Assembly: GCF_029931775.1 (NCBI RefSeq)
Contig: NC_079330.1
Coordinates: 6,961,206 to 7,025,205 of the forward strand
DNA: 64,000 bases
Direction: 5' to 3'
DNA from: Euleptes europaea
Taxonomy: Eukaryota; Chordata; Lepidosauria; Squamata; Sphaerodactylidae
How positions within the stretch are numbered: position 1 is the stretch's first letter; every line of letters starts with the position of its first letter. This document shows, piece after piece, positions 55,577 to 61,246 of the stretch. The notes under the pieces were generated by a model that was given only the letters and a program-made list of their open reading frames with translations, did not search any database and was not told the origin of the DNA. The translations under genes were made by a program, and so were the position numbers.

Positions 55577-56160
55577 TTAAAAGGCGCTGGGATTGTTGAA
55601 TGGGAGAAAAATTTGCTTGGAGGAGGAGGAAGAGGAAAGAGGGAAGAAGAGAGGGCTATCCATGCCTACTAGTAAAACACAATACTAGTCGTGATGCATA
55701 CCTATTCGCTCCAGGATCAGAGGAGCATGCCTATTATCTTAGGTGCTGTGGAACACAGGCAGGATGGTGCTGCTGCACTCGTCTTGTTTGTGGGCTTCCC
55801 AGAAGCACCTGGTTGGCCACTGTGTGAACAGTGCTGGACGTGATGGGCCTGGGTCTAATCCAGCAGGGCTTTTCTTATGTTCTTACATCCCCCCTGAGCT
55901 CTTCCCCTTCACAAAACTCTCCCCTCCCCAGGTATCACCCCCAAATCTCCAGGAATTTCCCAAGTCAGAGGCGGCAACACCACCCAGATCTATGTCCCTG
56001 TGCTCTAACCTCTACACCATGCTGATGTTGTACAGCTTGTCAGATAGTCTGTTGGGTCTGGTTGCCACCTAGGCTGAACACTCACCTTCTTTTGTCTTCT
56101 TATGTTCCCCTCGCTCCTTCTGCAAGGATCGTTCTAGCCGAGATCTGTGTTCATAAACAA
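29347..56160 (-). CDS. Golgi integral membrane protein 4-like gene (13 coding exons, 5' end missing)
   Basis: Thirteen exons, last to first: 29347-29448, 32199-32267, 34267-34428, 34586-34647, 38606-38814, 40503-40639, 41778-42065, 42922-43074, 44584-44666, 47881-48031, 51512-51565, 54065-54114, 56086-56160. All have AG/GT borders, and the phases join into one 530-residue frame ending KKDDYY. The lumenal coiled coil matches GOLIM4 ([55 protein letters not shown]), as does [14 protein letters not shown] near the C-terminus. GOLIM4 is a type II cis-Golgi protein that cycles through endosomes. The cytosolic tail and membrane anchor, encoded 5', were not found between 56.2 and 64 kb and probably lie beyond the window. 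Compared with human GOLIM4 (about 696 aa) the protein lacks one coiled-coil exon and most of the Gln/Glu-rich middle. It may be an ohnolog rather than GOLIM4 itself. Confidence 0.88.
30001..30540 (+). repeat. SINE A with a hAT MITE inside (intron)
   Basis: Sense SINE A, interrupted at 30108-30292. It lies downstream of the GOLIM4-like last exon if that exon is terminal. Confidence 0.85.
30108..30292 (+). mobile_element. hAT-type MITE with 8-bp target duplication
   Basis: 185 bases with ends CAGGGGTG...TACCCCTG, flanked by CTCTAATC (30100-30107) and CTCCAATC (30293-30300), one mismatch. An 8-bp duplication and CAGGGG ends are hAT hallmarks. No transposase, so it is non-autonomous. Confidence 0.85.
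30590..31060. other. Unique sequence in the last intron of the GOLIM4-like gene
   Basis: No repeat recognised. Contains AT-rich stretches (AAATTATTATTTTTTTAAAA) and CG-bearing segments near 30780-30830. Nothing coding that I can support. Confidence 0.3.
31076..31370 (-). repeat. SINE A, near full length
   Basis: Antisense copy, GAAGAAGAGTTGGTTTTTAT to CCACTACACCACACTGGC. Confidence 0.88.
31437..31745 (+). repeat. MITE A left half joined to SINE A
   Basis: 31437-31560 is the MITE left part (GTTGCCAACCTCCAGGTGAC to CTATGGCATTA). 31562-31745 is a sense SINE A head and middle. Confidence 0.75.
31911..32116 (+). mobile_element. MITE A, full length
   Basis: TAGGGTTGCCAGTACCGGG to GGTTGGCAACCCTA. 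It ends about 85 bases from the 32199 exon border. Confidence 0.78.
32199..32267 (-). CDS. GOLIM4-like exon: [20 protein letters not shown]
   Basis: 69 bases, phase 0/0, acceptor CCTACCAG, donor CTG|GTACGA. Encodes 23 mostly acidic residues. Confidence 0.78.
32332..32700 (-). repeat. CR1 LINE 3' end
   Basis: Antisense, AGAATCATAGAATCATAGAG to CGACCTTCTGGGGCA. Confidence 0.88.
32760..33545. other. Intronic sequence with an unassigned low-copy repeat
   Basis: 33120-33190 (GTTGGTAGCTGCAATGCCAC, then CTCTGGCCACATG) resembles 9690-9760 (GGTGGCTGCAATACCACTCT), so an unnamed repeat is shared. The rest is unremarkable. Confidence 0.4.
33553..34075 (-). repeat. SINE B trimer
   Basis: Antisense, three heads spaced about 160 bases apart (around 33690, 33855 and 34015). 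They share the junction CAGTCTTGTCTACTCAGACC, different from the 23-kb linker. Confidence 0.85.
34267..34428 (-). CDS. GOLIM4-like exon: [14 protein letters not shown] motif
   Basis: 162 bases, phase 0/0, acceptor CTATTCAG, donor AAG|GTAACC. It contains [18 protein letters not shown], matching human GOLIM4 ([17 protein letters not shown]) almost exactly. This is the strongest single family diagnostic in the gene. Confidence 0.92.
34586..34647 (-). CDS. GOLIM4-like exon: [20 protein letters not shown]
   Basis: 62 bases, acceptor TGTCTGCAG, donor ATG|GTAAGA. With one base from the preceding exon it reads D followed by [21 protein letters not shown] Sauria-type SINE begins about 60 bases upstream of the acceptor in the same intron. 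Confidence 0.8.
34708..35005 (-). repeat. Sauria-type SINE with 9-bp target duplication
   Basis: Antisense full-length copy, flanked by TATGCCTTG at 34699-34707 and 35006-35014. Confidence 0.88.
35220..35345 (+). repeat. MIR-like SINE fragment
   Basis: CAGCCTAACCTACCTCATAG, GGTTGTTGTGAGGATAATG. Confidence 0.5.
35909..36710 (-). repeat. Cluster of SINE B copies including one dimer
   Basis: Antisense copies at 35909-36126, 36150-36352 and 36357-36706. The last is a dimer whose linker (CATGACTCTCCAGGGTCTCA) is the complement of the 23-kb linker type. Confidence 0.85.
36726..36932 (+). mobile_element. MITE A, full length
   Basis: TAGGGTTGCCAGGTCCCTCT to GGTTGGCAACCCTA. Confidence 0.78.
36935..37735. 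other. Intronic sequence without clear content
   Basis: A LINE-like end may lie at 37000-37180 (CAGGTGGGCCATTGGTCTGA). The remaining 500 bases look unique; nothing coding is supportable. Confidence 0.3.
37739..38025 (-). repeat. CR1 LINE 3' end
   Basis: Antisense: AAGAACATAAGAAAAGCCCT through CTCTTCAAGCCTTCCAGG, the same subfamily as the copy at 54.5-55.1 kb. Confidence 0.85.
38027..38235 (+). mobile_element. MITE A
   Basis: TAGGGTTGCCAGGTCCCTCT to GGCAACTCTA. Confidence 0.77.
38606..38814 (-). CDS. GOLIM4-like exon: [16 protein letters not shown]
   Basis: 209 bases, acceptor CACCCTAG, donor ATGG|GTACTG. In the frame set by the previous exon it reads [20 protein letters not shown] and ends TDDEELQM. 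The frame also stays open past the donor. The donor chosen is the one that gives the phase the next exon needs. Confidence 0.75.
39298..39610 (-). repeat. SINE A, near full length
   Basis: Antisense. A GAA/GGA-rich simple stretch (39238-39300) precedes it and probably grew from its tail. Confidence 0.87.
40187..40400 (+). repeat. SINE B
   Basis: Sense copy, GGGGCCGTGGCTCAGTGGTA to AAGGCAGCTTGAGGTGTTC. Ends about 100 bases from the 40503 exon. Confidence 0.87.
40503..40639 (-). CDS. GOLIM4-like exon: [18 protein letters not shown]
   Basis: 137 bases, acceptor TTTCCTGTAG, donor CAGAG|GTAAGT. Reads [20 protein letters not shown] and ends EPVVQ with two spare bases, which the next exon completes. 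Acidic and Gln-rich, as expected for the lumenal stem. Confidence 0.78.
40670..40860 (-). repeat. L2-like LINE 3' tail
   Basis: Antisense: TTTATACCCCGCCCTTTCCC, GGGCCCAGGGTGGCTTCC. Lies directly upstream of the 40503-40639 exon. Confidence 0.6.
41125..41290 (-). repeat. tRNA/MIR-like SINE
   Basis: Antisense: CAACAACTCTGTGAGGTAGG, AGGATTCAAACCTGGGTCTC, CTAACCACTACACCACCCTG. Confidence 0.7.
41778..42065 (-). CDS. GOLIM4-like exon: Pro/Arg-rich lumenal region
   Basis: 288 bases, phase 0/0, acceptor TTCTCTCTAG, donor CAG|GTAAGA. Encodes 96 residues starting [16 protein letters not shown] and ending [13 protein letters not shown]. Conservation with human is low here. Support comes from the open frame, good splice sites and phase match with both neighbours. 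Confidence 0.78.
42093..42440 (+). mobile_element. MITE A right part followed by an AT-rich tract
   Basis: Ends CTACCTGGAGGTTAG instead of GGTTGGCAACCCTA, then about 220 bases of AT-rich sequence. The same breakpoint recurs at 51.9 and 59.5 kb. Confidence 0.55.
42443..42662 (+). repeat. 5S-rRNA-derived SINE, full length
   Basis: TCAGAAGCTAAGCAGGGCCA and TTTGGATGGGAGACC, then the BovB-like tail GTCGGCTGCGACTTGACGGC and a CA-rich end. Confidence 0.85.
42922..43074 (-). CDS. GOLIM4-like exon: [18 protein letters not shown]
   Basis: 153 bases, phase 0/0, acceptor TTCTTCCAG, donor AAG|GTGCTC (weak). It starts [20 protein letters not shown], the counterpart of human TQVAEYKQLKDTLNRIPSLR, then becomes Pro/Gln-rich and ends LQLARDK. 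Confidence 0.86.
43232..43440 (+). mobile_element. MITE A, full length
   Basis: TAGGGTTGCCAGGTCCCTCT to GGTTAGCAACCCTA. Confidence 0.77.
43445..44100. other. Unique intronic sequence where a family exon would be expected
   Basis: In human GOLIM4 a coiled-coil exon lies between the two exons flanking this intron. Nothing here is a convincing exon; a possible relic at 43883-43927 is out of phase. Confidence 0.3.
44100..44565. repeat. Two SINE B copies in opposite orientation
   Basis: An antisense copy at 44100-44300 and a sense copy at 44352-44565. The sense copy ends 19 bases before the 44584 exon border. Confidence 0.85.
44584..44666 (-). CDS. GOLIM4-like exon: [17 protein letters not shown]
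   Basis: 83 bases, acceptor TTTCTCATAG, donor CAG|GTAGGT. It reads (D)[20 protein letters not shown] then SQLLSAQ. In human GOLIM4 a further coiled-coil exon follows (QQHKNLLSEHEQ onward). Here the next exon joins directly in phase. Confidence 0.88.
44805..45128 (-). repeat. SINE A, near full length
   Basis: Antisense, GGAGTTGATTTTTATATACT to CCACTTCACCACGCTGGC. Confidence 0.87.
45130..45780. other. Intronic sequence without clear content
   Basis: No repeat or exon recognised. CG-bearing at about 45580-45660. Confidence 0.3.
45785..46087 (+). repeat. SINE A, full length
   Basis: Sense, GCCAGCATGGTTTAGTGGTT to AAACCAACTCTTCTTC. Confidence 0.88.
46172..46560 (+). repeat. MITE A followed by a CR1-like tail
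   Basis: 46172-46390 is a MITE copy ending GGTGGCAACCCTAA. 46400-46560 is a LINE tail (GGATGCTGGATTAGATGGAC) that also has a part to the left of the MITE (46087-46170), so the MITE appears inserted in the LINE tail. Confidence 0.65.
46620..47100 (+). repeat. SINE B trimer
   Basis: Three sense heads (about 46625, 46770 and 46912) joined twice by AGAGAGCCATGGAGAGGGGC. Only the last has the full tail. Confidence 0.88.
47881..48031 (-). CDS. GOLIM4-like exon: central coiled coil
   Basis: 151 bases, acceptor CGCTCAG, donor CAGG|GTGAGC. It begins [20 protein letters not shown] and continues through [20 protein letters not shown], matching the family heptads (human QHEELKKQHSDLEEEHRKQ, then KQKYLQLQQEKE). 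Confidence 0.88.
48223..48620 (+). mobile_element. Two MITE A copies, head to tail
   Basis: 48223-48415 and 48416-48620. Both read TAGGGTTGCCA to the right terminus. Confidence 0.75.
48640..49330 (+). repeat. AT-rich LINE 3' UTR-like block (L1 type?)
   Basis: About 690 AT-rich bases ending GAAAATAAAAACATTTCAAA and an A-rich tract, like the 3' end of an L1-type LINE. The family is not certain. Confidence 0.4.
49602..49790 (+). mobile_element. MITE A
   Basis: TAGGGTTGCCAGCTCCGGG to GGCAACCCTAA. Confidence 0.77.
49840..50325 (+). mobile_element. Penelope-like element fragment (reverse transcriptase C-terminal part)
   Basis: Translated pieces read [20 protein letters not shown], then [16 protein letters not shown] and, further on, [15 protein letters not shown], the pattern of the C-terminal region of Penelope-like reverse transcriptases. 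It is a broken fossil fragment and ends against a CR1 tail. Confidence 0.7.
50330..50495 (+). repeat. CR1 LINE tail fragment
   Basis: ACTAGTCATGACGCAGACCT, GGATCAGAGGAGCATGCC, GTGTGAACAGACTGCTGGAC. Confidence 0.75.
51060..51357 (-). repeat. SINE B copy and partial copy
   Basis: Antisense 51060-51270 plus the tail of another at 51275-51357. Confidence 0.82.
51512..51565 (-). CDS. GOLIM4-like exon: [18 protein letters not shown]
   Basis: 54 bases, phase 0 on both sides, acceptor TTGTTACAG, donor AAG|GTAAAA. The 18 residues correspond to human QDSNSRYSALNVQHQMLK. Confidence 0.87.
51710..51926 (+). mobile_element. MITE A split from its end by a foldback element
   Basis: TAGGGTTGCCAGCTCTGGG to CTACTATCTGGAGGTTA, with the terminal bases missing. 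A MITE-like end (CTATCTGGAGGTTGGCAACCC) reappears at 52192-52214. Confidence 0.7.
51927..52142. mobile_element. Near-perfect 216-bp foldback (hairpin) element
   Basis: Arms 51927-52027 and 52042-52142 are inverted copies of 101 bases with about four or five mismatches and a 14-base loop. Outer end TCAAAAATATGTAAGCAC. Confidence 0.85.
52369..52826 (+). mobile_element. Two MITE A copies
   Basis: 52369-52524 (internally shortened) and 52617-52826 (full length, TAGGGTTGCCAGGTCCCTCT to GGCAACCCTAG). Confidence 0.75.
52980..53230. promoter_or_regulatory. Repeat-free intronic block, candidate conserved noncoding element
   Basis: Contains GTAATGAATAGCTATTAATT and nearby homeodomain-like cores, with no repeat signature. 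Regulatory function is speculative. Confidence 0.3.
53281..53467 (+). mobile_element. MITE A, diverged
   Basis: TAGGGTTGCCAACCTCCAGG to AGCTGGCAACTCTA. Confidence 0.7.
54065..54114 (-). CDS. GOLIM4-like exon: [11 protein letters not shown]
   Basis: 50 bases, acceptor TTTCAG, donor AAG|GTGGGT. With one base from the preceding exon it reads [17 protein letters not shown], nearly identical to the same stretch of human GOLIM4. Confidence 0.87.
54545..55075 (+). repeat. CR1 LINE: end of ORF2 plus 3' UTR
   Basis: 54582-54851 encodes [20 protein letters not shown], then [20 protein letters not shown] and onward to a stop, the C-terminal end of CR1 ORF2 still open in frame. The 3' UTR follows to TTTCTTATATTCTTATG. 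It is the least decayed CR1 piece here and lies in an intron of the GOLIM4-like gene on the other strand. Confidence 0.88.
55478..55578 (+). repeat. TTTC microsatellite
   Basis: A few TCTG units followed by about 22 uninterrupted TTTC repeats. Length is likely polymorphic. Confidence 0.97.
55650..55888 (+). repeat. CR1 LINE tail
   Basis: GAGAGGGCTATCCATGCCTA to TTTTCTTATGTTCTTA. Confidence 0.82.
56086..56160 (-). CDS. GOLIM4-like exon: VVYEHRSR coiled coil
   Basis: 75 bases, acceptor CCTCTAG, donor G|GTGAGT. It encodes [20 protein letters not shown] followed by KKTKE. Needs one base from the upstream exon and passes one base on. It is the most 5' exon recognisable in the window. Confidence 0.88.
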
Positions 56161-56344
56161 CTAGAGGAGGATGCAAAGAGAAGAGAGGGAGAAAAATCAG
56201 CCTCTTTTATTTTATTTTATAAACTTATCCACATTTTGTTCCTGCTCTTCTTCCCAATAGCTCAGGGTGGCCCAAATGCTTTCCCCTATCATATTCACAA
56301 CAGCCCTGCCAGGTAGGTGAGAATAGATTGGCCCAAGGTCAACT

Positions 56345-56520
56345 CTGGCATTACAACTGATTTTCAGGTTACAGAGATCAGTTTCCCTGGAGAAAACAGC
56401 TGCTTTGGAGAGAGGACTGTATGACATTATACACTAAGGCCTCTCCCTTCCCCAAACCCCACCGTCTCCAGGTTCCGCCCCCCAAATCTCCAGGAATTTC
56501 CCAACCTGGAGTTGGCATCC
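56345..56520 (-). mobile_element. MITE A, diverged
   Basis: CTGGCATTACAACTGATTTT through CCAGGTTCCGCCCCCCAAAT; strongly diverged. Confidence 0.55.
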
Positions 56521-56582
56521 CTAATAGGATGACATCTACAAAAAGCCATGCAGGATCAGGCTGCTGTACGGAGAGGGTCTGA

Positions 56583-56683
56583 ATGAGAATCTTTTTTTGC
56601 ACTAAAGGAAAAGTTGGGAGGATCCAACCCGAAGTGTTCTCTACACACTACCCTTGATCTTAGCCAAAAGGCAGAGAAGCGAT
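56583..56683 (-). pseudogene. U2 snRNA 5' end fused to another retrotranscript
   Basis: On the minus strand the first 31 bases (from 56683) match the 5' end of U2 snRNA with one change (ATCGCTTCTCTGCCTTTTGG, then CTAAGATCAAG). Weaker similarity runs about ten bases further. The rest is unrelated to U2 and ends in an A run. This looks like a template-switch retropseudogene; it lacks the rest of U2 and cannot be functional. Confidence 0.8.
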
Positions 56684-56759
56684 TCTCATAAATAGCTTGA
56701 GGGCTTCCTCACTTAGCTAGAAGCTGAAAACGCGTAGAGCTGTAATCGAGGATTTTAGC

Positions 56760-56925
56760 TATGCTTATTTATTTATAAGATTCCTATCCTGCCCTGCTCC
56801 TTCAAAAAGCACTCAGAACAGCTTACAAGACAATTATGGTTATCGCAAAACAAACATTAAAATCAGCAGCAGCAGTTAAAGAGGGCAAAAACATAACACA
56901 TCCAAAAACACCAACAACAGTCGGT
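56760..56925 (-). repeat. L2-like LINE 3' tail
   Basis: Antisense: TTATTTATTTATAAGATTCC, CAGCTTACAAGACAATTATG. Confidence 0.5.
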
Positions 56926-57072
56926 TTTGGAGAGATGGTTCATTTACCCCTCCTCCCTATGTCCCTGGAAAAGAATAGTCTGAAAAGATGAAAAAGGGAT
57001 ATTTTTCCTCTCTTTTTCTCAAAACTCAGGACGTGATTTCATAGCAGAGGCCATCAAACCAGTGCAAATGAC

Positions 57073-57500
57073 TAGGGTTGCCAACTCCGGGTTGAGAAAT
57101 TCCTGGAGATTTGTGGGTGAAGCCTAGAGAAGGCGGGGTTTGAGACCTCTGTGGGGTATCATTCCATTGAGTCCACCCCCTTCCTAAGGTTGCCAACCTC
57201 CAGGTACTAGCCAGAGATCTCCTGCTATTACAACTGATCTCCAGCTGACAGAGATCAGTTCACCTGGAGAAAATGGCTGCTTTGGCCATTGGGCTCTATG
57301 GCACTGAAGTCCCTCCCCTCTCCAAACCCCGCCCTCCTCAGGCTCCACCCCAAAAACCTCCTACCAGTGATGAAGAGGGACCTGGCAACCCAACCCCTCC
57401 CCCAAAGCAGCCCTTTTCTCCAGGGGAACTGATCTCTGTCATCTGGAAATCAGTTATCATTCAAGGAGATCTCCAGGCCCCACCTGGAGGTTGGCACCCC
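57073..57500 (+). mobile_element. Three partial or full MITE A copies
   Basis: About 57073-57180, 57186-57392 and 57395-57500, run together head to tail. Confidence 0.7.
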
Positions 57501-57714
57501 TATGGACACCACAGATGGGACCGAACACTGAGCTGTGGATGTTCTGCCATCATACATCTGAAGCGGTTTAAACCTGGCACAAGAAGAGGGAATCGCAGTC
57601 AGCCAGAATTACAATCTGATAACAGGGGGTACAGCAGAGAACTGGACCTCTGCCCGCACCAATGCAATTTTTTTTTAAATACCTGGACTGGTAAGGGGGA
57701 GGGTCTCCATCAGT

Positions 57715-57922
57715 AGGGTTGCCAGGTCCCTCTTTGCCACAGGCGGGAGGTTTTTGGGGCAGAGCCTGAGGATGGCGGGGTTTGGGGAGGAGAGGGACTT
57801 CAGTGCCCCCGAGTCCAATTGCCAAAGCGGCCATTTCCTCCAGGTGAACTGACCTCTATCGGCTGGAGATCAGTTCTAATAGCAGGAGATCTCCAGCTAG
57901 TACCTGGAGGTTGGCAACCCAA
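57715..57922 (+). mobile_element. MITE A, full length
   Basis: TAGGGTTGCCAGGTCCCTCT to GGTTGGCAACCCAA. Confidence 0.78.
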
Positions 57923-57929
57923 TCCATCA

Positions 57930-58830
57930 GCTGCTAGAAAAGCAGCAGAGTTCCAGCTCTTATTAATAATTTTTGCCAAGACCTCTCTTGTTCTCTCCTC
58001 ACAAACAATCACGTTAAAAGGCCACGCCGGCCTCCCTACCACGCCAGGGAATCGAAACAATGCATAACTCTTCCCCTGAGAACATTTTTTTTAAAAGAGA
58101 GTTATTTACGATTCTTCTGAGATTGTGTTTTTTCCCCTTCCAAGAACATAACCGCCTCGAGGCAAGTACATTTTGCCTCCTGGCGTTCCCACCTTGCTAG
58201 GATCGTAGCCAGAGGTTTGGGGGAATGAACAGGAATGTCCAGAAGCAGGAGAGCAAAACCTAATTTGGCCCGGGAAGGGTGGATCGACACCAGGGCTTCC
58301 CGGTATTTCCTTCGCTCGCTAAATTTCGGCTTTGATCAAGAAAGAACGAGAAACTTTGCTGCTTTTTTCTCTCTCTCACTAAGCGGACAGGACCGCCGGC
58401 ACCTGTCAAAGTGGCTTTTTAGAGCACTTTAAAAGCAGCTCGGTACCCTACGGGGCACTGGGCTTTCTGAAATTTTAAAAAAAGACAGGCCCCGTAGCTC
58501 CGTTCCTCTGACAAGGCCTTGACGCGCTGGGGTCAACAGGATGAGACATCCGACTCCATTGTGGACTGGTCAAGTCACCGGGGCCGTTTCTGCGGTAATC
58601 CAATTGACAGCTACCCAGAGTCCTCGGGACAGCTGCCTTTTCACAGACCGATTCCGAAAATGCAAATGACAACAGGGAAGACACCTTCCGGGATGCCAGC
58701 ATGGACAGAGGGTGACCATCACCGCGGGTTACGAAATCCAGGCCTCAGGTTTAGCAGAGGTAGCCTGAGGACTAGACGCTTGAGCCGGTTTTTAAAAAGC
58801 ACTTCTCCAGAAGATGAATTTTCAGGCCAA
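57930..58830. other. Unique sequence 5' of the GOLIM4-like exons
   Basis: About 900 bases without recognisable repeats, mixed GC. I searched it on the minus strand for the anchor exon of GOLIM4 and saw none. Confidence 0.35.
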
Positions 58831-58833
58831 ATG

Positions 58834-59480
58834 GTAGGGTTGCCAGCTCCGGGTTGGGAAATACCTGGAGAATTTGGGGGTGGATGCTGAGGAGGTAGGG
58901 TAGCCAGGTCCCACTTTGCCATCGGCGTGAGGTTTTTGGGGTGGAGCCTGAGGAGGGCAGGGTTTGGGGAGGGGAGAGACTTCAATGCCATAGAGTCCAA
59001 TGGTCAAAGTGGCCATTTTTTCCAGGGAAACTGATCACTATCGGCTGGAGATCAGTTGTAATAGCAGGAGATCTCCAGCCATACCTGGAGGCTGGCAACC
59101 CTAAAAGGAGGGCAGGGTTTGGGGAGTGGTGGAACCTCAGCAGGGTATAACGTAGGGTTGCCAGGTCCTTCTTCGCCACCAGCGGGAGGTTTTTGGGGCG
59201 GACCCTGAAGAGAGTGGGGTTTGAGGCGGGGAGAGACTTCAATGCCATAGAGTCCAATTGCCAAAGCGGCCATTTTCTCCAGGGGAACTGATCTCTATCG
59301 GCTGGAGATCAGTTGTAATAGCAGGAGATCTCCAGCTGGTACCTGGAGGTTGGCAACCCTAGTATAACGCCATACAGTCCACCCTCCAAAGCAGCCATTT
59401 TCTCCAGGTTTAACTGATCTCTGTCGCTTGGAGAGCAGCTATAATAGTGGGAGATCTCCAGCCACCACCTGGAGGTTAAG
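58834..59480 (+). mobile_element. Run of four MITE A copies
   Basis: A truncated left end at 58834-58895, a full copy at about 58898-59104, another at 59153-59362 and a right part at 59365-59480 that lacks the terminal GGCAACCCTA. Confidence 0.72.
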
Positions 59481-60230
59481 GAATCAAAATAATGCACTTG
59501 TACAGCTAACAATAAAAGCACAGACTCAAACTGGAATGCAATTAGGTCTATTCAAAAGAACAACCTCAATGATAAGAATAAATACGTGCTCAAGGAGCAA
59601 AAGACAAAAACCAATCAATATTCACAGTTACAATATCCCAAAGGTAAATGTAAGTATACAATTTCTCTAAAAGGTAAATAGAGGTATAATAAGCAAAAAG
59701 TCCAAACATCCAACTGGTAAGTATGCACAGGCAACGGAGTAGTTATAAACCGCAATGGGCTTCCGGTAAAGTCCCCATTTCATATTCTTTTTTCAAGCTT
59801 CAAATGTATCCGTGTGCCAATAACCCTTATGGGAAAAGAAGCTTATAAGCTTGCAATTAAATATGGCCAGCTTTGGTAAAGCCGAAGGCTTCATTTTGTC
59901 CAGGAAAGACACCCTTTCTAAAGTTTCAGCCCCAGACGTGCACAACGTCTTAGGGTTTGAGTGTTGGGAAATCAACACCGTTCTTTTTACGCTCCTCAGA
60001 TTTTGTTTAAAAAAAACAACACGCAGAACAAGCCAAGACAGCCTTTTCTTCCCCCTATAAGCGCCTCAGAATTGACCTGAGTTGAACGGACGGCTCTGTT
60101 TCTAGCCACATACCACAGCGTCTCGCCTGCCACAACGTGACAGGATATGAATGAGACCTTTGGGGAATTATCCCAAGTGCACACTAATACTCCTTAGATG
60201 CGGATAACCTGCCACATATTAGATCCGCCT
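59480..60230. other. AT-rich tract of unknown origin
   Basis: Starts at the MITE breakpoint. No exon or known repeat recognised. Confidence 0.3.
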
Positions 60231-60235
60231 TCCCT

Positions 60236-60450
60236 TGAACACATGGAAGCTGCCTTATACCAAATCAGACCATCAGTCCATCGAGGTCGGTATTGTCTAC
60301 TCAGACCGGCAGCAGCTCCCCAGGGTCTCAGGCTGATGTCTTTCACATCACCTACTGCCTGATCCTTTAACTGGAGATGCCGGGGATTGAACCTGGGACC
60401 TTCTGTTCGCAAAGCAGACGTTCTATCTCTGAACCACAGCCTCTCCCCTT
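60236..60450 (-). repeat. SINE B
   Basis: Antisense copy, ACACATGGAAGCTGCCTTAT to CACAGCCTCTCCCC. Confidence 0.85.
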
Positions 60451-60529
60451 AAGTGAGGGTTGTTGCTTCCTCCTCCCTTCTGATCTCACTCTAAGAGGTT
60501 ATGAGTGATATTAAGGTTGCCATGAACAA

Positions 60530-60890
60530 ATGAACGCATGAAGCTGCCTTATACTGAGTCAGACCCTTGGTCCATCAAAGTCAGTGTTGTCTATTCTGGC
60601 CGGCAGTGGCTCTCCAGGGTCTCAGGCAGGGGTCTTTCACATCACCTACCTGCCTAGTCCCTTTAACTGGAGATGCTGGGGATTGAACCTGAGACCTTCT
60701 GCATGCCAAGCAGGTGCTCTACCACTGAGCCACAGCCCCTCTCCATGGCTCTCCAGGGTCTCCGGTAGAGGTCTTTCCCCTCACCTACTTGCTTAGTCCC
60801 TTTAACTGGAGATGCCGGGGATTGAACCTGGGACTTTCTGCGTGCCAAGCAGGTGCTCTGCCACTGACCCACAGCCCCTCCCCAGCCATC
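60530..60890 (-). repeat. SINE B dimer
   Basis: Antisense. Two heads joined by CCCCTCTCCATGGCTCTCCA, the complement of the linker seen at 23 and 46 kb. Confidence 0.87.
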
Positions 60891-61143
60891 TCTGGTTTGG
60901 GAAAATCCTGGAGGTCTGGGCAGTGTTTACTTTGGGAGGGGGCTCAGAGGGGATCATCTGATGCCATAGAGTTTGCACTCCAAAACTGCCATTTCCTCCC
61001 GGGGAAACTCTCTCTGTAATCTGAAGGTCAGTTGTCATTCTGGGAGAACTCCAGGCCCAGCCAAGTGGTTGGCAACCCTCCAGGTACTAGCTGGAGATCT
61101 CCTGCTATTACAACTGATCTCCAGGCAACAGTGATCAATTCAA

Positions 61144-61224
61144 CAAACATTTTGTGTCTGTGCCCACCAACCTGTGTCAGAATACCAAAGGTGCCCGCAG
61201 GCTCAAAAAGGTTGGCGACCCCTG
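61144..61224 (-). mobile_element. hAT-type element end
   Basis: Minus-strand end CAGGGGTCGCCAACCTTTTT followed by GAGCCTGCGGGCACC, a widespread hAT terminus. Only one end is present, 22 bases from the Tc1 element. Confidence 0.6.
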
Positions 61225-61246
61225 GTGTAAGCTCTCCTTAGGTTCA

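Noticed and set aside
56583-56683. Functional U2 snRNA gene
   Set aside because: Only about the first 31-42 bases match; the Sm site and stem-loops are absent.
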